Below are positions 1 through 5,693 of a DNA stretch of 6,225 nucleotides, in pieces (the stretch's first letter is position 1; each line of letters begins with the position of its first letter). The DNA comes from Alphaproteobacteria bacterium (GTDB lineage Bacteria > Pseudomonadota > Alphaproteobacteria > Sphingomonadales > Sphingomonadaceae), in NCBI GenBank assembly GCA_028293055.1, contig JAQGLD010000592.1, forward strand, positions 1 to 6,225, written 5' to 3'. A program made the translations under genes and the position numbers. The notes below the pieces were generated by a model, which had not been told where the DNA came from, did not search any database, and saw only the letters and a list, made by a program, of their open reading frames with translations.

Positions 1-26
1 CGTTGAGGTAGAGTCCAGCCACCAAT

Positions 27-87
27 AGTCAGCGATCAGGGATCAGAAATTTCGCTGTCTTCCGATCCCCCACTACTGACTGCTGAC
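27..87. repeat. Imperfect inverted repeat with short direct repeats in 5' intergenic DNA
   Basis: The left arm 39-48 (GGGATCAGAA) pairs with 60-69 (TTCCGATCCC) at 9 of 10 positions across an 11-nt loop. An outer 6-bp match, GTCAGC at 28-33 with GCTGAC at 82-87, flanks it. The arms also hold direct repeats: GATCAG at 34-39 and 41-46, and CTGAC at 76-80 and 83-87. No U-tract follows on either strand, so it is not a classical terminator. It could be a dispersed intergenic palindrome or the remnant of a hairpin beyond an upstream gene whose end lies outside the window. The family is not identified. Confidence 0.45.
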
Positions 88-136
88 CACCGGTTCCGGC
101 TTGCGTAGCCGGCCGGAACAGCGCTAGGCGGCGGCC

Positions 137-523
137 ATGGGATTTCTGAAGCAGATCTTCACCTGGTGGGACGGCGCGACGATCGGCGCCTCGCTTCATA
201 TCCGCCGTAACGGCCGCAAGGTCGGCAGCGACGCGCATGGCAATATCTATTATACCGCGAAGAAGGGCGATCGCCGCTTCGTCATGTATGAAGGCTCCAA
301 CGACGCCAGCCGGGTCCCGCCCGAATGGTATGCCTGGCTGCTTCACCAGCTCGACGGGCCGCCCGACGAGGTTCTCCCGCCCAAGCCGCGATTTCTCAAG
401 GAAGCGACTCCCAACCTGACCGGCACTGCGGGCGCCTACCGCCCGGCCGGAGCGCTGGAGCGCGGCGGGGTCCGCGCTGCGGCGAGCGGCGACTACGAAG
501 CCTGGACTCCCGGGGAGGAATGA
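137..523 (+). CDS. NDUFA12-family complex I accessory subunit (B17.2-like)
   Basis: This 128-residue protein belongs to the NDUFA12/B17.2 family, the small accessory subunit of NADH:ubiquinone oxidoreductase shared by mitochondria and Alphaproteobacteria. It sits on the peripheral arm of complex I at the inner membrane and has a structural or assembly role, not a catalytic one. Visible family motifs are a glycine/tyrosine stretch around residues 30-39 (ending GNIYY), RRFVMYEG at 46-53, the VPPEW...WLLHQLDG block at 60-74, PNLTGT at 92-97 and a closing YEAW at 120-123. There is no signal peptide, which fits a cytoplasm-facing subunit. A weak purine-rich AGGCGG lies just upstream of the ATG. 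The stop overlaps the next gene's start (ATGA), so the pair is probably one operon with coupled translation. In many Alphaproteobacteria this gene neighbours DUF2155 and aat, as here. Confidence 0.93.
   Translation: MGFLKQIFTWWDGATIGASLHIRRNGRKVGSDAHGNIYYTAKKGDRRFVMYEGSNDASRVPPEWYAWLLHQLDGPPDEVLPPKPRFLKEATPNLTGTAGAYRPAGALERGGVRAAASGDYEAWTPGEE
512..518 (+). promoter_or_regulatory. Shine-Dalgarno at unusually short spacing before the DUF2155 start
   Basis: GGGGAGG lies inside the last codons of the NDUFA12-type gene and ends one base before the ATG at 520, closer than usual. The ATG overlaps the upstream TGA (ATGA). This suggests that ribosomes finishing the first gene re-initiate on the second. 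The lipoprotein signal that begins at this ATG supports the start despite the tight spacing. Confidence 0.5.
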
Positions 524-1188
524 GCCGCCTGGCCCAGACGGCCAGTCTGCGAGCCCCAGGCCTGCTCGCTGCGGCGCTGCTTGCTCTGGCGGCCTGCGGA
601 TCGAAGACGGGCGGCCAGGCGGGCCAGCAGACCGGCCAGAATGCGTCCGAACCGCGCACGATCGATGTGCCACAGACAATCACCGCCGAGGCCCCGGGGA
701 CCACTCCGATGGCGCAACGGATCGCGGTGCTCGGCTTCCTCAACAAGCGCAACGGCCTGTCGCGCGATCTGACCATGCGGCCCGGCCAGGCAATCCGGAT
801 CGGCGACGCCGTCGTCCGGCTGCGCGCCTGCGAAACGACCGCGCCCTGGGAGACCCAGAAGCTGACCGGGGCCTTCGTCCAGCTCGATGTGCGCGATCCC
901 CAGGATCAGTTCCACCGGGTCTTCTCCGGCTGGCTCTACAAGGAGACTCCGTCGCTCAACATCGTCGAGCATCCGCTCTACGATGTCTGGCCCAAGAGTT
1001 GCGCGATGACCCACCCCGATGCCGGGCCATCGACGGTCCGCGCCGGATCGGCAGAGAGCAACCGGTCCAGGGCGCCGAACTCGGCCGGTTCCTCCGGCAC
1101 CCGTGCCGCGGCCGCTCCGCCGGCAGCGGAAATTCCGGCGCCGACGGGAGCCCCCGCCGCCAATGCCGAGCCAAGCAACAGCTTGTAA
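520..1188 (+). CDS. DUF2155 domain lipoprotein with Ala/Pro/Ser-rich tail
   Basis: A 222-residue protein of the DUF2155 family, widespread in Alphaproteobacteria and of unknown biochemical function. The chosen ATG gives a clean lipoprotein signal: a hydrophobic stretch at residues 14-25 and the lipobox LAAC with Cys26 as the predicted lipidation site. A Gln/Gly/Thr-rich linker follows. The DUF2155 core spans about residues 82-161, with RIGDAVVRLRAC at 93-104, FSGWLYKE at 135-142 and EHPLYDVW at 150-157. Cys104 and Cys161 sit at the conserved cysteine positions and could form a periplasmic disulfide (inference). Residues 165-222 are a low-complexity tail. The open frame extends upstream to 325, but that part lies inside the NDUFA12 gene and lacks a signal sequence. 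The last 211 bp lie antisense to the 3' end of aat. Coupled translation with the upstream gene is likely. Confidence 0.9.
   Translation: MSRLAQTASLRAPGLLAAALLALAACGSKTGGQAGQQTGQNASEPRTIDVPQTITAEAPGTTPMAQRIAVLGFLNKRNGLSRDLTMRPGQAIRIGDAVVRLRACETTAPWETQKLTGAFVQLDVRDPQDQFHRVFSGWLYKETPSLNIVEHPLYDVWPKSCAMTHPDAGPSTVRAGSAESNRSRAPNSAGSSGTRAAAAPPAAEIPAPTGAPAANAEPSNSL
978..1188. other. 211-bp convergent antisense overlap of aat and DUF2155 coding regions
   Basis: The last 70 residues of Aat (177-246) and the last 70 residues of the DUF2155 protein (about 153-222) are encoded on opposite strands of the same DNA. The reading frames are in the phase where third codon positions face each other, so many silent changes can be silent in both genes. 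Most of both tails is Ala/Gly/Pro/Ser-rich. The far ends carry conserved-looking sequence: YDVWPKSC for DUF2155 and IAQLLGQTS for Aat. Confidence 0.85.
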
Positions 1189-1718
1189 TCCTTCTGGGCG
1201 ATCTCGATCGCTCCGAGGCTTCGCAGATGGTCGGTCATGAACTGGCAGTCGAGCAACCGGTAGCCGCCGACCTTGAGCCTTGCGACCAGCCAGGCGAGCG
1301 CCACCTTGGAGGCGTCCCGCTCCAACGAGAACATGCTTTCGCCGAAGAAGGCGGCGCCGAGCGCCACCCCGTAAAGCCCTCCGACCAGCCGTCCGCCCCG
1401 CCAGCATTCCACCGAATGGGCGTGGCCCTCGTCGAACAGGCGGTTGTAGCTGTCCTCGATATCGCGATTGATCCAGGTCTCCTCGCGACCGGCGCAATGG
1501 CGAACGATTTCTCCGAAGGCGCGGTCGCACGTGACTTCGAACATTCCCGAACGGATCGTCTTGCGCAGCGAGCGCGACAGCCGGAACCCGTCGAGCGGGA
1601 TGATCGCGCGCCGTTTCGGCTCGACCCAGATGACGTTGGCCGCTTCGCGCCCGTCCGACATCGGGAAGACTCCGATCGAATACGCGCCGAGCAGCAGGTC
1701 CGGATCGATCAACGCCAT
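978..1718 (-). CDS. aat: Leucyl/phenylalanyl-tRNA--protein transferase
   Basis: This 246-residue cytoplasmic enzyme transfers Leu or Phe from aminoacyl-tRNA to the N-terminus of proteins starting with Arg or Lys, marking them for ClpS/ClpAP degradation in the N-degron pathway. Diagnostic motifs are AYSIGVFPMSD (12-22), WVEPKRRAIIPLDGF (31-45), HSVECWRGGRLVGGLYGV (101-118), FFGESMFS (124-131) and LLDCQFMTDH (155-164). The D157-C-Q159 pair matches the catalytic D186/Q188 of the E. coli enzyme. The body resembles the 234-residue E. coli protein, but residues 181-235 are an Ala/Gly-rich tail before a final IAQLLGQTS that looks family-typical. That tail lies antisense to the DUF2155 gene. The ATG at 1718 gives the expected IDPDLLL N-terminus. 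No strong Shine-Dalgarno is visible. It lies 115 nt downstream of the arsC-like gene on the same strand and may share its transcript. Confidence 0.95.
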   Translation of the reverse strand: MALIDPDLLLGAYSIGVFPMSDGREAANVIWVEPKRRAIIPLDGFRLSRSLRKTIRSGMFEVTCDRAFGEIVRHCAGREETWINRDIEDSYNRLFDEGHAHSVECWRGGRLVGGLYGVALGAAFFGESMFSLERDASKVALAWLVARLKVGGYRLLDCQFMTDHLRSLGAIEIAQKDYKLLLGSALAAGAPVGAGISAAGGAAAARVPEEPAEFGALDRLLSADPARTVDGPASGWVIAQLLGQTS

Positions 1719-1833
1719 CGCGGCCGATTGAAGCGACGGGGGAGGGGCGTCAATCGCCTTTGAGCTCAGCTGCGCTTGGAAGCGAAGCCAGGCGGCGCTC
1801 GATCGCGGTCCTCATGGCAGGCCGCTTGTCTGT
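1719..1833. other. Intergenic spacer between arsC-like gene and aat
   Basis: A 115-nt gap between two minus-strand genes. I see no hairpin terminator and no convincing promoter. A 21-codon ATG frame at 1750-1815 (minus) lies here, but it has no ribosome binding site and no recognisable product. Read-through from the arsC-like gene into aat is plausible. Confidence 0.4.
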
Positions 1834-2175
1834 TCAGAGCAACTCGCGAACCTTGTCCTGCGGGCGGCAGAGGCGGACCCCCTTGTCGGTCTCGACCAGC
1901 GGCCGCTCGATCAGGATCGGATTGGCGGCCATCGCATCGAGGATCGCTTCGTCGTCGGCGCCGGAGGCGATCAGTGCCTGCGCGCCCGGTTCCTTGGTGC
2001 GGAGCCCGTCACGCGGCCGGATGCCGGCGCGTTCGTAGAGGCTGCGAAGCGCTTCCTTGCCTGGAGGCTGCTCGAGATAGCGGATCACCTCGGTCTCGGC
2101 TCCGGACTCGCGGAGGATCTCGAGCGTCTTGCGCGAGGTGCCGCAATTCGGATTGTGCCAGATTCTAGCCTTCAT
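1834..2175 (-). CDS. arsC: Arsenate reductase, glutaredoxin-coupled ArsC family (thioredoxin fold)
   Basis: A 113-residue cytoplasmic protein of the ArsC/Spx-like thioredoxin-fold family. In proven members the single catalytic Cys attacks arsenate, and glutaredoxin/glutathione then releases arsenite. Catalytic Cys11 lies in HNPNCGTSRKTLEIL (7-21). The arsenate-binding arginines of plasmid R773 ArsC (R60, R94, R107) are matched by Arg59 (GLRTKEP), Arg91 (PILIERP) and Arg104 (RLCRP). It lacks the roughly 28-residue C-terminal extension of R773 ArsC, as do the common 113-119-residue chromosomal forms (YfgD-like). The start has a good GGAG seven bases upstream. No arsR, arsB or acr3 is visible nearby, so arsenate reduction as the main role is an inference from the conserved residues. 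It may instead be a general thiol reductase. It probably sits upstream of aat in one transcript. Confidence 0.88.
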   Translation of the reverse strand: MKARIWHNPNCGTSRKTLEILRESGAETEVIRYLEQPPGKEALRSLYERAGIRPRDGLRTKEPGAQALIASGADDEAILDAMAANPILIERPLVETDKGVRLCRPQDKVRELL

Positions 2176-2327
2176 ATTGCTTCTCCGGAGGCGGTCGGTC
2201 CGCCGTCATGACGCTCGAACGCGCGCGCTGTCGAGCCTCGAGAATGAAGAAGGGCAAGGCGCGATTCATGCTCGCCCGGACAGTCCCGACCCCGCTCCGC
2301 GAGCGGGGAAGTGCCATTCCCAGGGCC
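2176..2327. other. Intergenic region between M28 peptidase and arsC-like gene
   Basis: A 152-nt gap. It carries a strong 8-bp hairpin at 2290-2308 (listed separately) and a small GGCGG-TCGGT-CCGCC inverted repeat at 2190-2204, which would lie in the leader just upstream of the arsC-like ribosome binding site. The promoter of the arsC-like gene is expected here, but I cannot point to clear -35/-10 boxes. Confidence 0.4.
2290..2308 (-). terminator. GC-rich hairpin downstream of M28 peptidase gene
   Basis: A perfect 8-bp stem, CCCCGCTC/GAGCGGGG, with a CGC loop. It lies 19 bases beyond the peptidase stop codon in the direction of transcription. No U-run follows on the minus strand, so it is either a weak or U-less terminator or an mRNA 3'-end stabiliser. 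Confidence 0.45.
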
Positions 2328-3710
2328 TTAATGCTGCGGCTGCCCTCCGTTTTTCCATTGTGGATCCTTGCGGCTCTCGGCGAGCCACCGGACCGGCTCG
2401 ATCAGTGACTGGATCGCGCGGGTCATGAAAGGGATGTCGAGATTTTCGATCGTGTCGGTCGGCTGGTGGTAGACCGGAGTGACCGCCCAGCCCGAAATAG
2501 TGTGGGCTACGACGCCCTTCAGGGCGAGCTGGTAATTGTCCGAGCGCTCGAAGAAATGCTGGTCGGGATAGGGGTCGCTGGTGACGAGCGCGCCGTGCGC
2601 CGCGAGCGTCTCGCCCAGGCTGGAGCGTTCGAAGCCAGTCATCATCAAGGTTCCAGCCGGCAATTTCGGGTCCTGGGCGCCGATCATCTCGAACTCGATG
2701 TTCGCCGCGATCCTGGAGAGAGGGACCGGCGGGTGCGCGGCGAAATAGCGCGAGCCGAATCCGCCGGTTTCCTCGCTTCCATAGCAGACGAACACTATGC
2801 CGCGGCGGCTACGCGGGCCGGCGGCGAGTGCGCGCGCCAGCTCCAGCACTGCGGTGGCGCCGGAGGCATCGTCATCCGCTCCGTGCATGATGGTGCCGTC
2901 GGGGAGCCGCCCGAGATGGTCGAGATGCGCGCTGAGCAGCAGCAGGCCCGCATTGGGATCGGTGCCGGGCAGGAAGCCGATGGCGTTGCTAGTGGTGCTT
3001 CGGCTCAGCGTCATCGCCGGCAGCGTCAGGCTCACCTGCTGCCCCGCCTGTCCCACAATGCGATCGAACTCGGCTTGCGGCAGGATGGCGATCGCCATGG
3101 CATCAGGCGTTTCCCCTTCCAGATAGACCGGCATGCGGGTCTCGCCCCCCATCTGCCGGCGGAGGCGATCCGTGTCCGCATTCTGCGGCGCGATCAGCAG
3201 CCTGACATGCCTGAGGCTGGCTGCGTGGGCTAACGGAAGGAAGCCTGCCTTGGTCGAGCCGATGGCGATGATTCCGCCGTCGGGCATGGCGGCGGGATCG
3301 TCCGAAGCGGCCACCACGAGCCTGCCTCGCACCTCCCCCGGCGGCGCCGTCAGCAGGACGAGACCGGCCACCGGCCGGCCGGCGATCTCGAGCAGGGGTT
3401 CGCGCCCCAGAACGAACCGGACAATATTTGCGCTCTGCCCGAAGGACCGCATGCCCGGTGCAGGGACGAGCCCGAAACTTTCGAATTGCGACTCGATATA
3501 GGCCGCGGCGATGGCCTCGTCGTTCGTCGCGCTCCCGCGGCCCGAGAGGGCATCGCCGGCGAGGAAATCCTCGTCGGCTTTGACCCATTCGGAGTGAACG
3601 AGCCACGGCGTCCCGGCCGGCCGCGGCTCGGCGAAGGCGGCGCCGGCGAACGGCACGCAGAGCAGGATGGCGAGCCACAGGCCGCCACGTCCCCGGATCG
3701 AAGCTGTCAT
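2328..3710 (-). CDS. Secreted M28-family zinc metallopeptidase (aminopeptidase-like)
   Basis: A 460-residue exported peptidase of family M28, whose members use two zinc ions to remove N-terminal residues or cleave small peptides. A Sec signal peptide covers residues 1-27: arginines at 6 and 8, hydrophobic 11-26, probable cleavage after AFA27. Residues 90-240 form a region of PA-like appearance inserted before the metal core (tentative). The metal site is complete in outline: SAHLDHLG at 260-267 (His262), GADDDASG at 277-284 (bridging Asp), GSEETGGFG at 311-319 (Glu313/Glu314), EFEMIG at 339-344 and VYHQPTDT at 413-420 (His415). The fourth ligand position, usually Asp, is Glu341. Both the substrate and the choice between aminopeptidase and carboxypeptidase remain open. 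A modest AAGGA lies about 10 bases before the ATG. The gene is divergent from the small secreted protein at 3841, and a hairpin follows its stop. Confidence 0.92.
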   Translation of the reverse strand: MTASIRGRGGLWLAILLCVPFAGAAFAEPRPAGTPWLVHSEWVKADEDFLAGDALSGRGSATNDEAIAAAYIESQFESFGLVPAPGMRSFGQSANIVRFVLGREPLLEIAGRPVAGLVLLTAPPGEVRGRLVVAASDDPAAMPDGGIIAIGSTKAGFLPLAHAASLRHVRLLIAPQNADTDRLRRQMGGETRMPVYLEGETPDAMAIAILPQAEFDRIVGQAGQQVSLTLPAMTLSRSTTSNAIGFLPGTDPNAGLLLLSAHLDHLGRLPDGTIMHGADDDASGATAVLELARALAAGPRSRRGIVFVCYGSEETGGFGSRYFAAHPPVPLSRIAANIEFEMIGAQDPKLPAGTLMMTGFERSSLGETLAAHGALVTSDPYPDQHFFERSDNYQLALKGVVAHTISGWAVTPVYHQPTDTIENLDIPFMTRAIQSLIEPVRWLAESRKDPQWKNGGQPQH

Positions 3711-3840
3711 TGAAATTATGTCCTTTGCGCTTGCTTATCAGGCCGACCCGATCCGGCCAATGCGGTCCTGCGCATCCCCCTTGTCCCTGGCCCTGCTGAA
3801 AGCGTAGGTCTCCACCGTCACCTGCGGGGGAATGGGGACC
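3711..3840. promoter_or_regulatory. Divergent intergenic promoter region
   Basis: 130 nt separate the divergent starts of the M28 peptidase (minus) and the small secreted protein (plus), so both promoters must lie here. On the minus strand TTGGCC followed after 17 bases by TAAGCA is a weak candidate for the peptidase. On the plus strand nothing stands out beyond a poor TTGTCC at 3781. I see no clear operator or Pho box. Confidence 0.35.
3826..3831 (+). promoter_or_regulatory. Ribosome binding site that selects the ATG at 3841
   Basis: GGGGGA lies 9 bases before the ATG at 3841 but directly abuts the in-frame ATG at 3832. Spacing favours 3841, which also gives the more typical signal-peptide start MKSVHLS. 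Confidence 0.6.
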
Positions 3841-4230
3841 ATGAAGTCTGTTCATCTCTCTGTCTTCGCGCTTGCGGCGATCGCCGCCGCGACGCTGTCC
3901 GCTCCAGCCGCGATGGCGGATCCGCCAAAGCCTCGAGCGGATCCGGCCGATGTCGCGCAGGGCACCTATTTCGGCGATGTCATTTCTGACGCCCGTGGTT
4001 CCCCGCGTTCCGATGTTCGGATCACGGTGACCAAGATCGGGCCGAACCGGGTCAGGATCAGCTCCGATTACTCGCGAGTGCCGGATTTCTCGGTCACGCT
4101 CAGCCAGACGATGAACACGATCCTCAACAACGGAACCGGAAACGAAGTCTTCCTGCTCGACCTTTCGAAAACGCCGCCCGCGCTCGATGTGACGGTCGAC
4201 GATGCGTCGTGGTCGGGACGCAAGGAATGA
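3841..4230 (+). CDS. Small secreted protein of unknown function
   Basis: A 129-residue protein from the preferred ATG (132 residues from the in-frame ATG at 3832). Residues 1-27 form a Sec signal peptide: Lys2, a hydrophobic Ala-rich core and probable cleavage after AMA. The mature part of about 100 residues begins Pro/Asp-rich. It then has a compact domain with alternating hydrophobic residues that suggest beta strands: GTYFGDVISD, DVRITVTKIGPNRVRIS, FSVTLSQ, VFLLDL and LDVTVDD, ending in WSGRKE. It has no cysteines, no lipobox and no recognised catalytic motif. I do not recognise a characterised family; proteins of this pattern seem familiar from sphingomonads (recollection only). It is divergent from the M28 peptidase and ends 18 bp from the convergent porin stop. 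A periplasmic or surface role is likely, with no further assignment. Confidence 0.82.
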   Translation: MKSVHLSVFALAAIAAATLSAPAAMADPPKPRADPADVAQGTYFGDVISDARGSPRSDVRITVTKIGPNRVRISSDYSRVPDFSVTLSQTMNTILNNGTGNEVFLLDLSKTPPALDVTVDDASWSGRKE

Positions 4231-4248
4231 GGCGGGACTGATCCACGC

Positions 4249-5529
4249 TCAGAATTTCAGCTGGGTCCATAGGCCGAGTTCGTCATAGGTCCCGCGATTG
4301 ATGCCGCCGATATTGCCGTTGCTGGTCGGAATGACGCCGCCATCGGCCGCCTCGCGCTTGTAGACGAGGGCCAGGTCGACATTCTTGAGCAGCTGATAGC
4401 TGAGTCCAAGGTTGAAATAATCGTCCCGCTGGTCCGGATCGGATTGCTGGTTGGGGTCGACCCGGTCGTAGCGGCCGAAGAGAGCGAGACCGGGCCTGAC
4501 CGCGAAGGATCCGTAGGCCGACCAGCCGCTGGTGCGGTCCTCGGAGACAGTGGTGACATTGTTCCAGTTCCTCGCCCGGAAATATTCCACGCCGGCGCGA
4601 ACCGGGCCGCTTGCATAGGCGACGAGCGCGTTCCAGCGCGTTGCCCGGTGCGGAGTCGCCGCCCCGCTCGCCGCGCTCTTGCCGAGCTTGCCGCTATAGC
4701 CGCCGACCGAGACGCTCAGGCCCTTGATCGGCTGGGCGGTGATCCGGCCTTCGAGGTCGATCGTGTCCGAGCTTCGAGACAGGGTCTTGTAGCCGGCACC
4801 GTTGACCGCGGACGCGGCATAGCTGAACAGCCCTCCGCCCAGCGTGCCGCCGACATGCAGGCCCCAGTCGACAGCCGTGCCGTAGCGGGTGCGGTCGACG
4901 ACGACATTCTCGACATAACGGTAGCCGTACGAGTCTTCGTCGAAGGGGACCCAGGGCAGGTCCGCAGCGCCGAGCCGGACGAAGAATTCGGGCCCGAAGC
5001 GCGCCTGCAGGTAGGCCTTCTTCACGTAGACAAGGGTGTCGCGGGTCGTCCCGTTGGCATTGTAGCGGAAGTCGGTGGTCAGGTTCGCCGAGAAGATGTC
5101 GCTGAACCTGTGGTCGACACTGAGATAGAAGCGCTTCACATCGGCCTGGAGCCCGCTCTGGCCGGATCTGGCGCCGTCGGACTTCTGGTCGATCGCGCTG
5201 ACATTCATGAAGGCCTTGCCGCCGATCGTCGTCCCGGCGGTCCAGGCGGGCGGGGCCGCTGCCATGGACGGCGGGGCTGACACCGGAGTTACCGCGGCGG
5301 TCGCGGTCGCGGCCGGAGCGGCGGCGGTCGCGGACTGCGCGCCAGGTGGGTTCGCCGCCGCCTCGAGTCTATCGAGACGCGCCTGCAGCGCACGCATCTC
5401 CGCGCGGATCGCCTGGATCTCTTCGCGGGTCGAAGCCTCCGGGGCGGCGCCCGGCTGGGCTGCCCGGGTCGATTGCAAAGGGGCCAGCGCGGCCGACGCC
5501 AGCAGGAAATGGAGGAATGCCGGCTTCAT
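4249..5529 (-). CDS. OprO/OprP-type phosphate-selective porin
   Basis: A 426-residue outer-membrane beta-barrel porin that probably lets phosphate or other anions diffuse into the periplasm. It has a Sec signal peptide (about 1-23), a short heptad-like coiled coil (about 35-59, EEIQAIRAEMRALQARLDRL) as seen in many proteobacterial porins, and an Ala/Pro-rich linker (60-97). The barrel runs from about 100 to the end, with amphipathic strands such as VKRFYLSVDHRF, AYLQARFGPEFFVRLG and DYFNLGLSYQLLKNVDLALVYKRE. It closes with the terminal Phe typical of BamA substrates (LWTQLKF). The frame is open much further upstream, but the ATG at 5529 has an AAGGA five to six bases away and starts the signal peptide. 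A tandem Pho box lies 45 nt upstream and a PhoR-like kinase is divergent, so induction by phosphate limitation is strongly suggested. The exact substrate is not shown. Confidence 0.88.
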   Translation of the reverse strand: MKPAFLHFLLASAALAPLQSTRAAQPGAAPEASTREEIQAIRAEMRALQARLDRLEAAANPPGAQSATAAAPAATATAAVTPVSAPPSMAAAPPAWTAGTTIGGKAFMNVSAIDQKSDGARSGQSGLQADVKRFYLSVDHRFSDIFSANLTTDFRYNANGTTRDTLVYVKKAYLQARFGPEFFVRLGAADLPWVPFDEDSYGYRYVENVVVDRTRYGTAVDWGLHVGGTLGGGLFSYAASAVNGAGYKTLSRSSDTIDLEGRITAQPIKGLSVSVGGYSGKLGKSAASGAATPHRATRWNALVAYASGPVRAGVEYFRARNWNNVTTVSEDRTSGWSAYGSFAVRPGLALFGRYDRVDPNQQSDPDQRDDYFNLGLSYQLLKNVDLALVYKREAADGGVIPTSNGNIGGINRGTYDELGLWTQLKF

Positions 5530-5547
5530 GCTCGTCCTTCGGCTGGA

Positions 5548-5572
5548 TCGCGGCTTGTCCCGCGAGCGCTCG
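5548..5572 (-). promoter_or_regulatory. Inverted repeats in the porin leader
   Basis: TCGCGG (5548-5553) pairs with CCGCGA (5560-5565) around a 6-nt loop. It is followed by the 10-bp perfect palindrome CGAGCGCTCG (5563-5572), which overlaps it by three bases. Both lie between the Pho box and the porin start, so they could be a leader hairpin or an operator. This may be chance in GC-rich DNA. Confidence 0.35.
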
Positions 5573-5574
5573 AT

Positions 5575-5603
5575 ATGACAGGGATGTGACAGTTGGATGA
5601 CGA
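5575..5603 (-). promoter_or_regulatory. Pho box: three tandem PhoB half-sites upstream of porin
   Basis: Reading the minus strand, three 7-mers are separated by exactly 4 bp (11-bp period): TCGTCAT (5603-5597), CTGTCAC (5592-5586) and CTGTCAT (5581-5575). The E. coli half-site consensus is CTGTCAT, so the matches are 5/7, 6/7 and 7/7. The orientation points towards the porin. A weak -10-like TATCGA (5575-5570) follows the first two half-sites at the 10-nt distance usual for PhoB-activated promoters. No better -10 is seen after the third. Confidence 0.82.
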
Positions 5604-5629
5604 ACGGCTTGCGGTTTCGCGATGGCATG

Positions 5630-5636
5630 GTGACAG
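5630..5636 (-). promoter_or_regulatory. Additional Pho half-site in phase with the main box
   Basis: CTGTCAC on the minus strand (GTGACAG on plus) starts 33 bp beyond the outermost half-site of the main box and 55 bp (5 x 11) from the innermost. It therefore lies on the same DNA face and nearer to the PhoR-like gene. The two intervening 11-bp positions match poorly. It could help PhoB act on the divergent kinase gene. Confidence 0.45.
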
Positions 5637-5693
5637 CGCAAGGCGGCCGGAGCGGGCTTGGTGCCGGCGGCTCGAAATCGCTAGGAGAGGCGC

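Noticed and set aside
493..1530. 345-codon minus-strand open frame across aat and DUF2155
   Set aside because: It is Arg/Gly-rich with no family signature and competes with two recognised genes in other frames.
1750..1815. 21-residue minus-strand ORF between the arsC-like gene and aat
   Set aside because: It has no ribosome binding site and no known peptide match, and it is simply the continuation of the arsC frame after its stop. It is not supported as a gene.
2208..2408. 66-codon plus-strand frame in the peptidase/arsC gap
   Set aside because: There is no convincing ribosome binding site, it runs into the 3' end of the peptidase gene, and its composition is typical of GC-rich shadow frames.
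2466..3233. 255-codon plus-strand open frame opposite the M28 peptidase
   Set aside because: It is fully antisense to a gene with a complete metal-site pattern, has no recognisable domain, and is expected from GC-rich third positions.
3704..3710. CTGTCAT at the start of the M28 gene, resembling a Pho half-site
   Set aside because: It is a single copy overlapping the start codon, and the 7-mer 11 bp away (3715-3721) does not match. Chance is the simplest reading.
4444..5280. 278-codon plus-strand open frame opposite the porin
   Set aside because: It is antisense to a well-supported barrel and has a low-complexity composition with no motif. It is a shadow frame.
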